Shown in pieces: positions 9,100 through 18,269 of a stretch of 64,000 nt of DNA. Both the position numbers and the translations under genes were made by a program. Within the stretch, counting starts at the first letter, position 1; each line of letters opens with the position of its first letter. The notes under the pieces are model-generated. The model made no database searches, was not told where the DNA came from, and was given only the letters and a program-made list of their open reading frames with translations. Origin of the DNA: Alkalimonas delamerensis (lineage in GTDB: Bacteria; Pseudomonadota; Gammaproteobacteria; Enterobacterales; Alteromonadaceae). The DNA is taken from positions 920,647-984,646 of the forward strand of contig NZ_JAUZVY010000001.1 in the NCBI RefSeq assembly GCF_030717955.1. The letters run 5' to 3'.

Positions 9100-9674
9100 T
9101 GCGAGCAGTGTTTTTCTACGGGCTTTTTTTCTGTGCAGTGCTCAGTGGTGCCCTTGTTGCCGCTGAGCCAGAGTCTGCCGCTGAGCCGGAGTTGACCACT
9201 GAAGCTGAGATCGTTGCTGCTGAGCATGAGCCCAGCAGTGCAGTCGAGGTTGATGCGGTGCTTGAGGGCATGGAGCCTACCTCAACACAAGAAACTGCCA
9301 GCTCACCTTACCGCTTTAGCCGGGACAGAGCCGGGGGCGATCAGACGCTGAGTCGGGCTGGCTCAAGTTCTGGGTTATCGCTCGGTCAAATCGTCATTTC
9401 TCTGGCTTTTGTAATCCTGATGGTGGTGTTGCTGGGCTGGTCTTTCAAAAAATTGACACTGCGCATTCCCGGCAGCCAACACATGAAGGTAATTACCACC
9501 ATTCCGTTAGGGCCGAAAGAGCGATTGTTAGTTGTTGAAATGCAAGGGAAACAACGGGTTTTGGGTGTGACCGCTCAGCAGATAAATTACCTGTTTGAGC
9601 TGGAAGAGCCCCTGCCTGAAGAAAAGTTGGCATCAGAATTTCATAGTCAGTTGCAATCGTGGATGAAAAAGTAA
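9099..9674 (+). CDS. fliO: Flagellar biosynthesis protein FliO
   Basis: FliO is a small membrane protein that helps assemble the FliP/FliR export gate core. The 191-residue product has an N-terminal hydrophobic segment ending in ALVAAEP that looks like a signal peptide. An acidic Ala/Glu/Pro-rich periplasmic stretch of about 80 residues follows, then the family membrane helix (LGQIVISLAFVILMVVLLGW) and a short cytoplasmic domain with VITTIPLGPKERLLVVE, which is diagnostic. The signal peptide plus acidic extension is longer than in enteric FliO. It overlaps fliN by 1 nt. Confidence 0.92.
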   Translation: MRAVFFYGLFFCAVLSGALVAAEPESAAEPELTTEAEIVAAEHEPSSAVEVDAVLEGMEPTSTQETASSPYRFSRDRAGGDQTLSRAGSSSGLSLGQIVISLAFVILMVVLLGWSFKKLTLRIPGSQHMKVITTIPLGPKERLLVVEMQGKQRVLGVTAQQINYLFELEEPLPEEKLASEFHSQLQSWMKK

Positions 9675-9683
9675 AAATGCTCT

Positions 9684-10430
9684 ATGTTGCGACTTATTCT
9701 GGTGTTGTTGGCGCTTGGCCTTAGCCCTGCTGTTTTTGCTGATGTCGGCACCTTGCAGGCCATCAGTGTTACCACCAACCCGGATGGCTCTCAGGAATAC
9801 AGTGTAACGCTGCAAGTCCTAGCCATCATGACCGCGCTGAGTTTTATCCCGGCGATGGTCATTATGATGACCAGCTTTACCCGCATCATCGTGGTGCTGG
9901 CGATTTTGCGCCAGGCCATCGGTTTGCAACAGTCCCCCTCAAATCAGCTGTTGATTGGCATCGCGCTTTTTCTGACCTTTTTTATCATGTCGCCGGTACT
10001 CAATGAAATCAATCATCAGGCGCTGCAACCCTATTTAGCGGAAGAGAAAACGTCGCTGGAAGCGGTGCAGCAAGCCATTATTCCACTGAAAGAATTTATG
10101 CTGCACCAGACCCGGTTGCGTGACTTGGATACCTTTGCCAGCATTGCCGGGGTGGAGGAAGTGGATAATTTGATGGATCTGCCTATCACGGTGATTATTC
10201 CGGCCTTTATCACCAGTGAGCTAAAAACGGCTTTTCAGATTGGCTTTATGTTGTTTATTCCATTTTTGATCATTGATTTGGTGGTGGCCAGTGTTCTGAT
10301 GGCGATGGGGATGATGATGTTGTCGCCGATGATCATTTCTTTGCCCTTTAAATTGATGATGTTTGTGTTGGTGGATGGCTGGATCCTGGTGATGGGAACC
10401 ATGGCCACCAGCTTTGGATTGGGGACCTAA
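9684..10430 (+). CDS. fliP: Flagellar export gate protein FliP
   Basis: FliP forms, with FliQ and FliR, the inner-membrane pore of the flagellar export apparatus. The 248-residue length is typical. A cleavable signal peptide is visible (LILVLLALGLSPAVFA), followed by the FliP core: MTALSFIPAMVIMMTSFTRIIVVLAILRQAIG, SPSNQLLIGIALFLTFFIM and a C-terminal hydrophobic block with MGMMMLSPMIISLPFKLMMFVLVDGW. The start is 9 nt after fliO, and fliQ begins 2 nt after the stop. Confidence 0.97.
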   Translation: MLRLILVLLALGLSPAVFADVGTLQAISVTTNPDGSQEYSVTLQVLAIMTALSFIPAMVIMMTSFTRIIVVLAILRQAIGLQQSPSNQLLIGIALFLTFFIMSPVLNEINHQALQPYLAEEKTSLEAVQQAIIPLKEFMLHQTRLRDLDTFASIAGVEEVDNLMDLPITVIIPAFITSELKTAFQIGFMLFIPFLIIDLVVASVLMAMGMMMLSPMIISLPFKLMMFVLVDGWILVMGTMATSFGLGT

Positions 10431-10432
10431 CC

Positions 10433-10702
10433 ATGAGCCCTGAAGTCTTTGTCGATGTGCTGCGCGATGCGCTCTACATCGTTATCTTGTTGGTCAGCGC
10501 TATTATTTTGCCCTCGCTCTTTGTCGGCTTGATTGTCGCGGTGTTTCAGGCGGCTACCTCGATTAACGAACAGACGCTGAGCTTCTTACCTCGTTTGATT
10601 GTGACCATTCTAGCACTTATTTTCGGTGGCCACTGGCTGACCCGGGTGATCATGGATTTCACTGAAGGTTTGATCCTCAGCATTCCTTCTGTAGTCGGCT
10701 GA
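10433..10702 (+). CDS. fliQ: Flagellar export gate protein FliQ
   Basis: FliQ is a small two-helix component of the export gate. The product has 89 residues, the usual size, with two membrane segments (IVILLVSAIILPSLFVGLIV and LIVTILALIFGGHWLTRVIM) and the conserved connecting loop QAATSINEQTLSFLPR. It lies between fliP and fliR in the canonical order. Confidence 0.96.
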   Translation: MSPEVFVDVLRDALYIVILLVSAIILPSLFVGLIVAVFQAATSINEQTLSFLPRLIVTILALIFGGHWLTRVIMDFTEGLILSIPSVVG

Positions 10703-10713
10703 GCGAGAAGGCA

Positions 10714-11487
10714 ATGGACTTTCATCTCGACCTTATCATGCAGACCCTGGCAGACTTTTTGTTGCCGATGGCCAGAGTGAGTGGGGTCTTTATGATTATG
10801 GCAGGCCTAGGCACCCGCAATGTGCCGATGCGGATCCGCATTGTGTTGATTGTGGCGCTGACCGTGATGATTATGCCGGTGATCCCGCCAGTGCCTAACC
10901 CCGATTTGATGTCGTTTCGCATGGTGCTGCAGGTGATGCAACAGGTCACGCTGGGCTTTGCCATCGGTTTTATGACGCTGATTTTCGTCAATACCTTTAT
11001 TATTGCCGGTCAGGTGTTGGCAACTCAGAGTGGTTTAGCCTTTGCGTCCATGGTGGATCCTGCCAGTGGTGTCAGTGTGCCGGCAATCGGTCAGTTTTAT
11101 CTGATTTTGGCCACCTTGCTGTTTTTTATTTTTGATGGGCATCTGATTACCATTCAGATGCTGGTGCTGAGCTTTGATACCTTACCCATTACCGATGCCT
11201 GGTGGTCACGCTTGCAAATTTGGCAACTGATTGAGTTTGCCGGCTGGATGTTTGCCACCGCCTTGTCCATTACGCTGGCCCCTATTATAGCGATGCTGGT
11301 GGTCAACCTGTCGTTCGGCATTATGACCCGTGCTGCGCCGCAGTTGAATATCTTCGCCATCGGCTTCCCGATTACCATGTTATCCGGCTTATTGATCCTA
11401 TGGCTGACGCTGGATACCTTCCTTATCCATTACGGCATCCAGTGGCAGTTAACGCTGGATTACAGCTGCCGTATCATCGGCTGTTAA
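10714..11487 (+). CDS. fliR: Flagellar export gate protein FliR
   Basis: FliR completes the FliPQR pore. The 257-residue protein is highly hydrophobic, with about six membrane segments. Family features are ARVSGVFMIMAGLGTRNVPMR near the N-terminus, GLAFASMVDPASGVSVPAIG and a C-terminal APQLNIFAIGFPITMLSGLL. GAGCGAGAAGG before the ATG is a suitable ribosome site. It lies 11 nt after fliQ and 9 nt before flhB. Confidence 0.96.
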   Translation: MDFHLDLIMQTLADFLLPMARVSGVFMIMAGLGTRNVPMRIRIVLIVALTVMIMPVIPPVPNPDLMSFRMVLQVMQQVTLGFAIGFMTLIFVNTFIIAGQVLATQSGLAFASMVDPASGVSVPAIGQFYLILATLLFFIFDGHLITIQMLVLSFDTLPITDAWWSRLQIWQLIEFAGWMFATALSITLAPIIAMLVVNLSFGIMTRAAPQLNIFAIGFPITMLSGLLILWLTLDTFLIHYGIQWQLTLDYSCRIIGC

Positions 11488-11496
11488 GGGGGGGAT

Positions 11497-12633
11497 ATGG
11501 CCGAAAGTCAATCTGGTGGTGAAAAGACCGAACAGCCCACCCCCAAGAAAATTGAAGACGCTAAAAAGAAAGGGCAAATTGCCCGTTCCAAAGATCTGGG
11601 GACCGCTTTTGTGTTGATCAGCAGTGCCACAGCTTTGCTGCTGTTTGGCCCGATGCTGGCCGGCCGGGTTCTGACCATCGGCAAGCGGATGTTCAGCTTG
11701 CAACCCAAAGATATCTTTGACACCCAGTCGATGTTTTCCGCCTGGGGCGAGATCATGCAGTTGCTGCTGCCGCCGATGCTGATCATTTTTGCTTTTGTGC
11801 TGGTGGCGGCCTTTGTTGGTAACTGTTTGCTGGGAGGCTTTAACTTCAGCTGGGAAGCAGCCGCGCCAAAGGCCAGCAAAATGAGCCCGATCAAAGGTTT
11901 TAAGCGAATGTTTGGTTTGCAGGCTTTGGTGGAGCTTGGCAAAAGCATTCTTAAAGTGCTGGTGGTGGTAGGGATGGCGCTTGGATTGCTGAATTTGTTT
12001 TTCCGGGACATCATGACACTGTCGGTAATGAGCGCACCCAACAACATTGAGGATGCACTTTGGATCCTGGGCTGGATGTTCTTTGGGCTGACCTGTAGTG
12101 TGATCCTCATTGCCCTGGTGGATGCGCCTTACCAGGCCTGGAAGCACAACAAAGAGCTGATGATGACGCTGCAAGAGGTTAAGGATGAACACAAAAACAT
12201 GGAAGGGGACCCCAAGGTCAAAGCTCGTATTCGCCGCACCCAGATGCAGATGTCGATGAAGCGAATGATGCAGGAAGTTCCTTCAGCCGATGTCATCGTC
12301 ACCAACCCAACGCATTACTCGGTGGCGCTATGTTATAAGCAAGGCCGGGACAGAGCCCCGGTGGTGGTGGCAAAAGGCATCGATGTGATGGCGCTGCAAA
12401 TTCGAAAAGTAGCCAAAGAGCACAAAGTGCCTCTGGTGGAGTCGCCAGCTTTGGCACGTGCCATTTACTACACCACGGAGTTGGACCGGCCCATTCCAGA
12501 CGCACTCTTTGCGGCGGTGGCGCAGGTCCTGGCCTATGTCTATCAGCTGAATCTGTTCTTAAAAGGCCGGGGTAAGCGGCCGCAAAAACTCAGCAAGCAA
12601 CTGCCGATTCCAACCGACTATTACTACGATTAG
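11497..12633 (+). CDS. flhB: Flagellar export switch protein FlhB
   Basis: FlhB is the membrane export protein whose cytoplasmic domain self-cleaves and switches export from rod/hook to filament substrates. The product has 378 residues with the family N-terminus (SGGEKTEQPTPKKIEDAKKKGQ), four membrane segments, and a C-terminal domain with the autocleavage site NPTH within VIVTNPTHYSVAL (about residue 268), followed by APVVVAKGIDVMA. The ribosome site AAGGGGGG is strong. A separate soluble homologue of the C-terminal domain lies at 26627-26947. Confidence 0.97.
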   Translation: MAESQSGGEKTEQPTPKKIEDAKKKGQIARSKDLGTAFVLISSATALLLFGPMLAGRVLTIGKRMFSLQPKDIFDTQSMFSAWGEIMQLLLPPMLIIFAFVLVAAFVGNCLLGGFNFSWEAAAPKASKMSPIKGFKRMFGLQALVELGKSILKVLVVVGMALGLLNLFFRDIMTLSVMSAPNNIEDALWILGWMFFGLTCSVILIALVDAPYQAWKHNKELMMTLQEVKDEHKNMEGDPKVKARIRRTQMQMSMKRMMQEVPSADVIVTNPTHYSVALCYKQGRDRAPVVVAKGIDVMALQIRKVAKEHKVPLVESPALARAIYYTTELDRPIPDALFAAVAQVLAYVYQLNLFLKGRGKRPQKLSKQLPIPTDYYYD

Positions 12634-12714
12634 TGTCAAACCGACGCATTGGCCGACAAGTTGGAGCATTTTTTGCTTTTGTCTGAATAGCGCCAAAATT
12701 TTGTTGGGAACACC

Positions 12715-14817
12715 ATGCAGTTAGCCAGTTACTTCAATCGATTCGATCGCAGCAAGATGACTCACTTAAAAGGGCTGGGTACGCCGTTTTTGATCATGGC
12801 TGCTCTGTCGATGGTGGTGTTGCCGTTACCGCCGTTTTTGCTCGATATTCTGTTTTCCTTCAACATTGCGCTCGCTCTGGTGGTGCTGCTGGTGACCATT
12901 TACACCTTGCGGCCGCTGGAGTTTGGTATTTTCCCGACCGTGTTGCTGGTCGCGACCATTATGCGGCTGGCGCTGAACGTTGCCAGCACCCGGGTGGTGC
13001 TGCTTGAAGGCCACCAAGGCGGAGATGCTGCCGGCAAGGTGATAGAAGCCTTTGGCTCTGTGGTGATTGGTGGCAACTACGCAGTTGGTTTGGTGGTGTT
13101 TCTTATTCTGATCATCATCAACTTTGTGGTCATTACCAAAGGTGCCGGCCGGATAGCCGAAGTCACAGCCCGTTTTACCCTGGATGCCATGCCTGGCAAG
13201 CAAATGGCGATTGATGCCGATTTGAATGCCGGTTTGCTGACGCAAGAAGAAGCCAGTACCCGGCGGGATGAAGTCACTCAGGAAGCCGATTTTTACGGCT
13301 CGATGGATGGTGCCAGCAAGTTTGTCAAAGGCGATGCTATTGCTGGCATCGTCATTTTGGCCATAAACCTGATTGGTGGTCTTTTCATTGGCATGATCCA
13401 GCATGGCTTAACCTTTGGTCAGGCGGTGGAAGTCTATACCCTGTTGACCATTGGGGATGGCCTGGTGGCCCAAATTCCTGCGCTGTTGTTGTCCATTGGC
13501 ACCGCCATCATTATCACCCGCCAAAACCGCTCTGAAGACATGGGCAAACAGTTTACCGGCCAGCTGGCCAATATCCGGGTGCTCTTTATTGCTGCCGGTG
13601 TTTTGATGGTGATGGGCATTGTTCCAGGCATGCCGCATTTTTCGTTTATTTCATTGTCGCTGATTGTTGGTGGCGTGGCTTACTTTCTGCTTCGTAAAGA
13701 GCAGCAGCAGGTTGCCGAGCTGGTAAGCAAGGGGCCTGAGCTGGATACCCATCAGGAGCCTCAGACCATCAAAGAAATTGGTTGGGACGATGTGCAGCCG
13801 GTCGATACCATTGGGTTGGAAGTCGGCTATCGGTTGATCCCCTTGGTTGACAAATCACAGGGTGGTGAATTGCTGACCCGGATCAAAGGAGTACGTAAAA
13901 AGCTATCGCAAGAGCTGGGCTTTTTAATCCCGGCCGTGCACATTCGTGACAACCTGGACTTGGAGCCCAACAGTTACCGGGTATCGCTGATGGGTGTGAC
14001 GACTGGGGAGTCGGAGCTGCGGCATGATCATGAATTGGCCATCAATCCCGGTCAGGTGTTTGGCACCGTCAAAGGCATTGCCACCCGGGATCCTGCTTTT
14101 GGATTGGAAGCGGTCTGGATAGCGAAAGACCAGCGTGAACATGCTCAAACCCTGGGATACACCGTGGTCGATGCCGCGACTGTGGTCGCTACTCATTTGA
14201 GTCAAATCCTAACCAACAATGCGGCCAGCTTGTTGGGCCATGAAGAAGTTCAGAACTTGCTGGATATGCTGGCACGAACCTCACCCAAGTTGGTTGAGGC
14301 CCTGATCCCCGATACCTTGCCACTGACCACTGTCGTCAAAGTCTTGCAAAACCTGCTCAACGAAGGCGTACCTATCCGGGATATGAAAACCCTGGTGCAA
14401 ACTCTGGTGGAGTATGGCGTGAAGAGCCAGGACGTGGATGTGCTGACAGCTGCTTGCCGTATCGCTTTGCGCCGCTTGATTGTGCAGGAGATTGCTGGCA
14501 GTCAACAAGAGCTGCCGGTGATTACCTTCGCACCGGAGCTGGAGCAGATGCTGCATCAATCGATGCAAGCCGCCGGTAATGATGGTGGCGGTATTGAGCC
14601 GGGTCTGGCAGAGCGGATCCAACAGTCCCTGCAAGAAGCCAGTCAGAATCAGGAATTAAACGGCGAGTCCGCCATTTTACTAACGTCGAGTATTTTACGC
14701 TCTGTGATGGCACGATTTGTGAAATACACCATTCCAGGGTTACGAGTGCTGTCTTACCAGGAAATTCCAGATGACAAACAAATTCGTATTGTCAGTGTGG
14801 TAGGCCAGGCCAGCTAG
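12715..14817 (+). CDS. flhA: Flagellar export gate protein FlhA
   Basis: FlhA is the large export-gate protein; its cytoplasmic nonamer docks chaperone-substrate complexes and conducts protons. The 700-residue product shows eight membrane segments in the first half, the conserved FHIPEP-type cytoplasmic loop (TKGAGRIAEVTARFTLDAMPGKQMAIDADLNAG, including the DADL region), and a C-terminal domain from about 350. It lies 82 nt after flhB and 10 nt before flhF. A sigma-54-like sequence in the gap is weak and I do not call it. Confidence 0.97.
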   Translation: MQLASYFNRFDRSKMTHLKGLGTPFLIMAALSMVVLPLPPFLLDILFSFNIALALVVLLVTIYTLRPLEFGIFPTVLLVATIMRLALNVASTRVVLLEGHQGGDAAGKVIEAFGSVVIGGNYAVGLVVFLILIIINFVVITKGAGRIAEVTARFTLDAMPGKQMAIDADLNAGLLTQEEASTRRDEVTQEADFYGSMDGASKFVKGDAIAGIVILAINLIGGLFIGMIQHGLTFGQAVEVYTLLTIGDGLVAQIPALLLSIGTAIIITRQNRSEDMGKQFTGQLANIRVLFIAAGVLMVMGIVPGMPHFSFISLSLIVGGVAYFLLRKEQQQVAELVSKGPELDTHQEPQTIKEIGWDDVQPVDTIGLEVGYRLIPLVDKSQGGELLTRIKGVRKKLSQELGFLIPAVHIRDNLDLEPNSYRVSLMGVTTGESELRHDHELAINPGQVFGTVKGIATRDPAFGLEAVWIAKDQREHAQTLGYTVVDAATVVATHLSQILTNNAASLLGHEEVQNLLDMLARTSPKLVEALIPDTLPLTTVVKVLQNLLNEGVPIRDMKTLVQTLVEYGVKSQDVDVLTAACRIALRRLIVQEIAGSQQELPVITFAPELEQMLHQSMQAAGNDGGGIEPGLAERIQQSLQEASQNQELNGESAILLTSSILRSVMARFVKYTIPGLRVLSYQEIPDDKQIRIVSVVGQAS

Positions 14818-14827
14818 GAGATAAGCC

Positions 14828-16216
14828 ATGAAAATTAAACGCTTTGTTGCCAAAGATATGCGGACCGCCTTGGATGAAGTCAAGGAGTTTATGGGGCCGG
14901 ATGCCATCATCATGTCCAATAAAAAAGTAGCTGGTGGTGTTGAAATTGTGGCGGCACTGGATGCCGATGCCCAGCCAGCTAAGGCTTCGCAACCAGCCAA
15001 GGTAGAGACAGAGGAGCCTGCCAAAGTGGCTGGGCGTCAAAGTTTGAAGGCACAGCCTCGGCGGGTGGAGGCGGCGGTGGACGATGAAGCCGACTCACTG
15101 CGCGCCTTGCTGGCGCGGCAGATGAGTATGCAGTCTGGTCAGCCGAGTTCCGCGCCAGTTGCCCCGGCATTCAAAGCCAGCAAAGCAGAGCCACGGACGG
15201 AGCGTCAAAACAATGGCGCAAGCAATGTGGTCAGCTTGCAAGAGCTTAATCAGTTGCAACAAAAGCAGCAACAGCAATGGCAGACAGAGTTTGATGCCAT
15301 GCGCAGCGAAATGCTGTCGATGCGTCAGTTGCTGCAGCATCAGGTCTCGGGCTTGATGTGGCAAGAGCTGGCACGCAGCGAACCGATTCGTGCCATGGTG
15401 ATAGAGCAACTGCAGCAAATGGGCTTGTCCTCGGCCATGGCCGATCAGCTGGCCTGCTTTATGCCTGAGGACATCTGTGAACGGGAGGCCTGGAACACTG
15501 CGCTGGAACTGCTTGCTGGTCAGCTGACCACGGGTAACAACGACATTATGCGACAAGGGGGTGTTGTTGCCCTGGTGGGGCCGACCGGCGTGGGCAAAAC
15601 CACCACCGTTGCCAAGCTGGCAGCCCAGTATGCCCGCAAACACGGTGCCGATCAGGTGGCCTTGATCACCACCGATACCTTTCGGATCGGTGCTCTGGAT
15701 CAACTGGCCACCTTTGGACGCATCATTGGCTGTCCGGTTCGTCAAGCCAAAGACAGCGAAGAGTTGGCGGTTTTACTGAAACAATTTTCCAATCGCAGCC
15801 TGGTTTTGATTGACACCGCAGGGATGAGTCAGCGTGACCTGCGACTGGCGGAAAAACTTGCCGCTTTGGTGCAGGATTCTCTTGTAAAAATAAAGAGCTA
15901 TTTGGTATTGTCTGCTACAGCACAAGCCCGGGTGATGCAGGAAAGCGTTGAGCACTTTAAACGAATTCCATTATCAGGTTGTATTTTTACCAAACTTGAT
16001 GAATGCTTAAGTTTAGGTGAAATTATCAATGCAGCGCTACAAAATGCCTTGCCGGTATGCTACCTCACCAATGGACAGCGCGTGCCTGAAGACATACGTA
16101 TCGCCAGAGCGGATGACATCGTAGCGCAAGCAGAAAAATTACGCATCGCATACAGTAGTACGGCGCATCAATGGGAAGCTCCTGTCGAGCGCCGAGCGGA
16201 AGGAGCCTATGCATAG
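14828..16216 (+). CDS. flhF: Polar flagellar placement GTPase FlhF
   Basis: FlhF is an SRP-type GTPase that marks the cell pole where the flagellum is built. The 462-residue product has the variable N-terminal B domain (1-170, Ala/Gln-rich linker), the helical N domain, and the G domain with P-loop GPTGVGKTTT (251-260), the TTDTFRIGALDQL segment and DTAGMSQRD. Its start follows flhA by 10 nt, and it overlaps flhG by 8 nt. The FlhF-FlhG pair implies a polar rather than peritrichous flagellum. Confidence 0.96.
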   Translation: MKIKRFVAKDMRTALDEVKEFMGPDAIIMSNKKVAGGVEIVAALDADAQPAKASQPAKVETEEPAKVAGRQSLKAQPRRVEAAVDDEADSLRALLARQMSMQSGQPSSAPVAPAFKASKAEPRTERQNNGASNVVSLQELNQLQQKQQQQWQTEFDAMRSEMLSMRQLLQHQVSGLMWQELARSEPIRAMVIEQLQQMGLSSAMADQLACFMPEDICEREAWNTALELLAGQLTTGNNDIMRQGGVVALVGPTGVGKTTTVAKLAAQYARKHGADQVALITTDTFRIGALDQLATFGRIIGCPVRQAKDSEELAVLLKQFSNRSLVLIDTAGMSQRDLRLAEKLAALVQDSLVKIKSYLVLSATAQARVMQESVEHFKRIPLSGCIFTKLDECLSLGEIINAALQNALPVCYLTNGQRVPEDIRIARADDIVAQAEKLRIAYSSTAHQWEAPVERRAEGAYA

Positions 16217-17093
16217 TCATGAGCCAATCGATGATCAGGCCGCAGGCCTGAGGACAATGAAAACAAAGATGGTCAAAGTAATTGCAGTTACCGGAGGCAA
16301 AGGCGGCGTTGGTAAAACCAATGTGTCGCTCAATCTTGCCATCGCCATGGCACAACTTGGCAAGCGTGTGATGGTACTTGACGCTGATCTTGGCTTGGCC
16401 AATTGCGACGTCATGCTGGGATTACGGGTGCACAAGAACCTGTCGCATGTGCTGGCTGGTGAAGCCGAGCTGGACGACATTCTGATCGAAGGCCCGGCGG
16501 GTATCAAAATTATTCCTGCCACCTCCGGCTCGCAAAACATGACCGAGTTAACGCCAGCAGAACATGCTGGTTTAATCCGCGCTTTTAGCGAAATGAAAAC
16601 CCGGGTCGATGTGTTGTTAATCGATACGGCCGCCGGCATTTCCGATATGGTGATGAGCTTTGCCAGAGCCTCGCAGGATGTGGTAGTCGTGGTCTGTGAT
16701 GAGCCTTCATCCATCACCGATGCTTATGCTCTGATGAAGATTTTAAGCCGTGATCACGAGGTTCAGCGCTTTAAAATTATTGCCAACATGGTGCGTAGTT
16801 TGCGTGAAGGGCAGGAACTCTTTGTCAAATTGACGCGGGTTACCGATCGTTTTCTGGATGTCAATCTGGAGTTGGTCGCAACCATTCCGTACGATGAAAA
16901 TGTTCGCAAAGCCGCACGCAAGCAGCGTGCTTTTGTGGAGGCTTTTCCAAAGACGGGGGCCAGTCTGGCAGTGAAATCATTGGCGATGAAAGCCATCAAG
17001 TGGCCAACACCGCCCGGAGCCTCTGGGCATCTCGAGTTTTTCCTGGAACAGCTGGTTCATCAACCCGATAAAGCGCAGCGAGGTCTGGCGTGA
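16209..17093 (+). CDS. flhG: Flagellar number regulator FlhG (FleN), MinD/ParA-type ATPase
   Basis: FlhG limits the number of polar flagella by antagonising FlhF and the flagellar master regulator. The 294-residue protein has the deviant Walker A VTGGKGGVGKTN (28-38), LDADLGLANCDVMLGL, and LLIDTAAGISDMV for Walker B. The extreme N-terminus DDQAAGLR resembles the DQAxGLR segment that in this family stimulates FlhF GTPase activity, which supports the upstream ATG at 16209 over an internal one at 16258. It overlaps flhF by 8 nt, and fliA by 4 nt. Confidence 0.95.
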   Translation: MHSHEPIDDQAAGLRTMKTKMVKVIAVTGGKGGVGKTNVSLNLAIAMAQLGKRVMVLDADLGLANCDVMLGLRVHKNLSHVLAGEAELDDILIEGPAGIKIIPATSGSQNMTELTPAEHAGLIRAFSEMKTRVDVLLIDTAAGISDMVMSFARASQDVVVVVCDEPSSITDAYALMKILSRDHEVQRFKIIANMVRSLREGQELFVKLTRVTDRFLDVNLELVATIPYDENVRKAARKQRAFVEAFPKTGASLAVKSLAMKAIKWPTPPGASGHLEFFLEQLVHQPDKAQRGLA

Positions 17094-17809
17094 ATGCGAA
17101 GTTGTCGGCTTACGGTGCAGCGGATCAACTCAATCAGCTGATTGAGCGTCACGCACCTTTGGTCAAACGGATCGCTTATCATCTGTTGGCACGGTTACCG
17201 GCCAGCGTGCAGGTTGACGATCTGATTCAGTCCGGCATGATAGGCTTAATGGAAGCAGCGAAGAACTTTGACGGCAGCAAAGGCGCCAGCTTTGAAACCT
17301 TTGCCGGTATCCGGATCCGTGGTGCGATGCTCGATGAAATGCGTCGTGGCGACTGGACCCCACGCTCGGTGCATCGCAATGCCCGTTTAATCGCCGAAAC
17401 CATTGCGGAATTGGAAGCAGAGCTTGGCCGTGATGTTAAAGATGTAGAAGTTGCTGAAAAACTTGATATATCTCTCGATGAGTACCATCATATGTTGAGT
17501 GATGTCAGTTGCGGCCGGATCTTAGGTATTGAGGACCTGGGCGTCACTGAAGATGTACTGGCAACAGCGGATGATCGCGAAACCGATCAGTTGTTCGAAC
17601 ATCAGGCCAATGAAGCATTTCAGCAAAGCCTGATCAAGACCATCAGCAATTTGCCCGAGCGGGAAGCATTAGTACTATCGCTGTATTACAATGATGAGCT
17701 AAACTTGAAAGAGATCGGTGCTGTACTGAATGTCAGTGAGTCCCGTGTCAGTCAAATCCATAGTCAGGCGCTGGTTCGTTTAAAGTCCAGAATGCAGGAT
17801 TGGTTGTAA
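17090..17809 (+). CDS. fliA: Flagellar sigma factor FliA (sigma-28)
   Basis: FliA directs RNA polymerase to late flagellar and chemotaxis promoters and is held by the anti-sigma factor FlgM until the hook is finished. The 239 residues show region 2 (RIAYHLLARLPASVQVDDLIQ, SGMIGLMEAAKNFD, FETFAGIRIRGAMLDEMR) and region 4 (LPEREALVLSLYYNDELNLKEIGAVLNVSESRVSQIHSQ). The start is a GTG inside the flhG stop (GTGA). A candidate FliA promoter lies immediately downstream, ahead of cheY. Confidence 0.97.
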   Translation: MNAKLSAYGAADQLNQLIERHAPLVKRIAYHLLARLPASVQVDDLIQSGMIGLMEAAKNFDGSKGASFETFAGIRIRGAMLDEMRRGDWTPRSVHRNARLIAETIAELEAELGRDVKDVEVAEKLDISLDEYHHMLSDVSCGRILGIEDLGVTEDVLATADDRETDQLFEHQANEAFQQSLIKTISNLPEREALVLSLYYNDELNLKEIGAVLNVSESRVSQIHSQALVRLKSRMQDWL

Positions 17810-17836
17810 TCAAAAGTTATTGAACATGTCCGATAA
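17810..17836 (+). promoter_or_regulatory. Candidate FliA (sigma-28) promoter of the cheY operon
   Basis: TCAA at 17810-17813, a 15-nt spacer and TCCGATAA at 17829-17836 match the sigma-28 consensus TAAA-N15-GCCGATAA at 10 of 12 positions. The site overlaps the last base of the fliA stop and ends 23 nt before the cheY start, leaving a short leader with a GGAGGGG ribosome site. It fits the known late (FliA-dependent) timing of chemotaxis genes. Confidence 0.65.
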
Positions 17837-17859
17837 CGATTTTCTCAGCGGAGGGGATT

Positions 17860-18243
17860 TTGGATAAGAACATGAAGATTCTGGTGGTTGATGATTTTTC
17901 AACCATGCGTCGAATTATTAAGAACTTGCTGAGAGACCTTGGGTTTACCAATGTATCTGAAGCAGATGATGGCAGTACTGCTTTGCCCATGTTGCAAGGT
18001 GGTGATTTTGATTTCGTGGTCACCGATTGGAACATGCCAGGTATGCAAGGCATCGATTTGCTCCGCGCCATTCGTGCGGACGACAAGCTCAAGCACATCC
18101 CTGTGTTGATGGTTACTGCCGAAGCCAAAAAAGAGCAAATTATTGCAGCAGCTCAGGCTGGGGTAAATGGCTACATTGTGAAGCCTTTTACCGCCGCAAC
18201 CTTGCAGGAAAAACTATCCAAAGTGTTTGAAAGGATTGGATAA
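17860..18243 (+). CDS. cheY: Chemotaxis response regulator CheY
   Basis: CheY is phosphorylated by CheA and binds the FliM N-terminus to switch motor direction. The 127-residue receiver has the acidic pair D11-D12, phosphoacceptor D56 (VTDWNMPG), switch T86 and K108 (VKPF). The start appears to be TTG at 17860, since GGAGGGG lies just upstream at good spacing and relatives carry the same MDKNMKI N-terminus; an internal ATG at residue 5 would delete only four residues. First gene of the che block. Confidence 0.95.
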   Translation: MDKNMKILVVDDFSTMRRIIKNLLRDLGFTNVSEADDGSTALPMLQGGDFDFVVTDWNMPGMQGIDLLRAIRADDKLKHIPVLMVTAEAKKEQIIAAAQAGVNGYIVKPFTAATLQEKLSKVFERIG

Positions 18244-18269
18244 CCTGACGCAGACAAGGGAGTAATGCA

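Noticed and set aside
12650..12665. Sigma-54-like sequence TGGCCG-N5-TTGGA ahead of flhA
   Set aside because: Again the -12 GC is missing (GG). Suggestive only because flhA is sigma-54-dependent in some polar flagellates.
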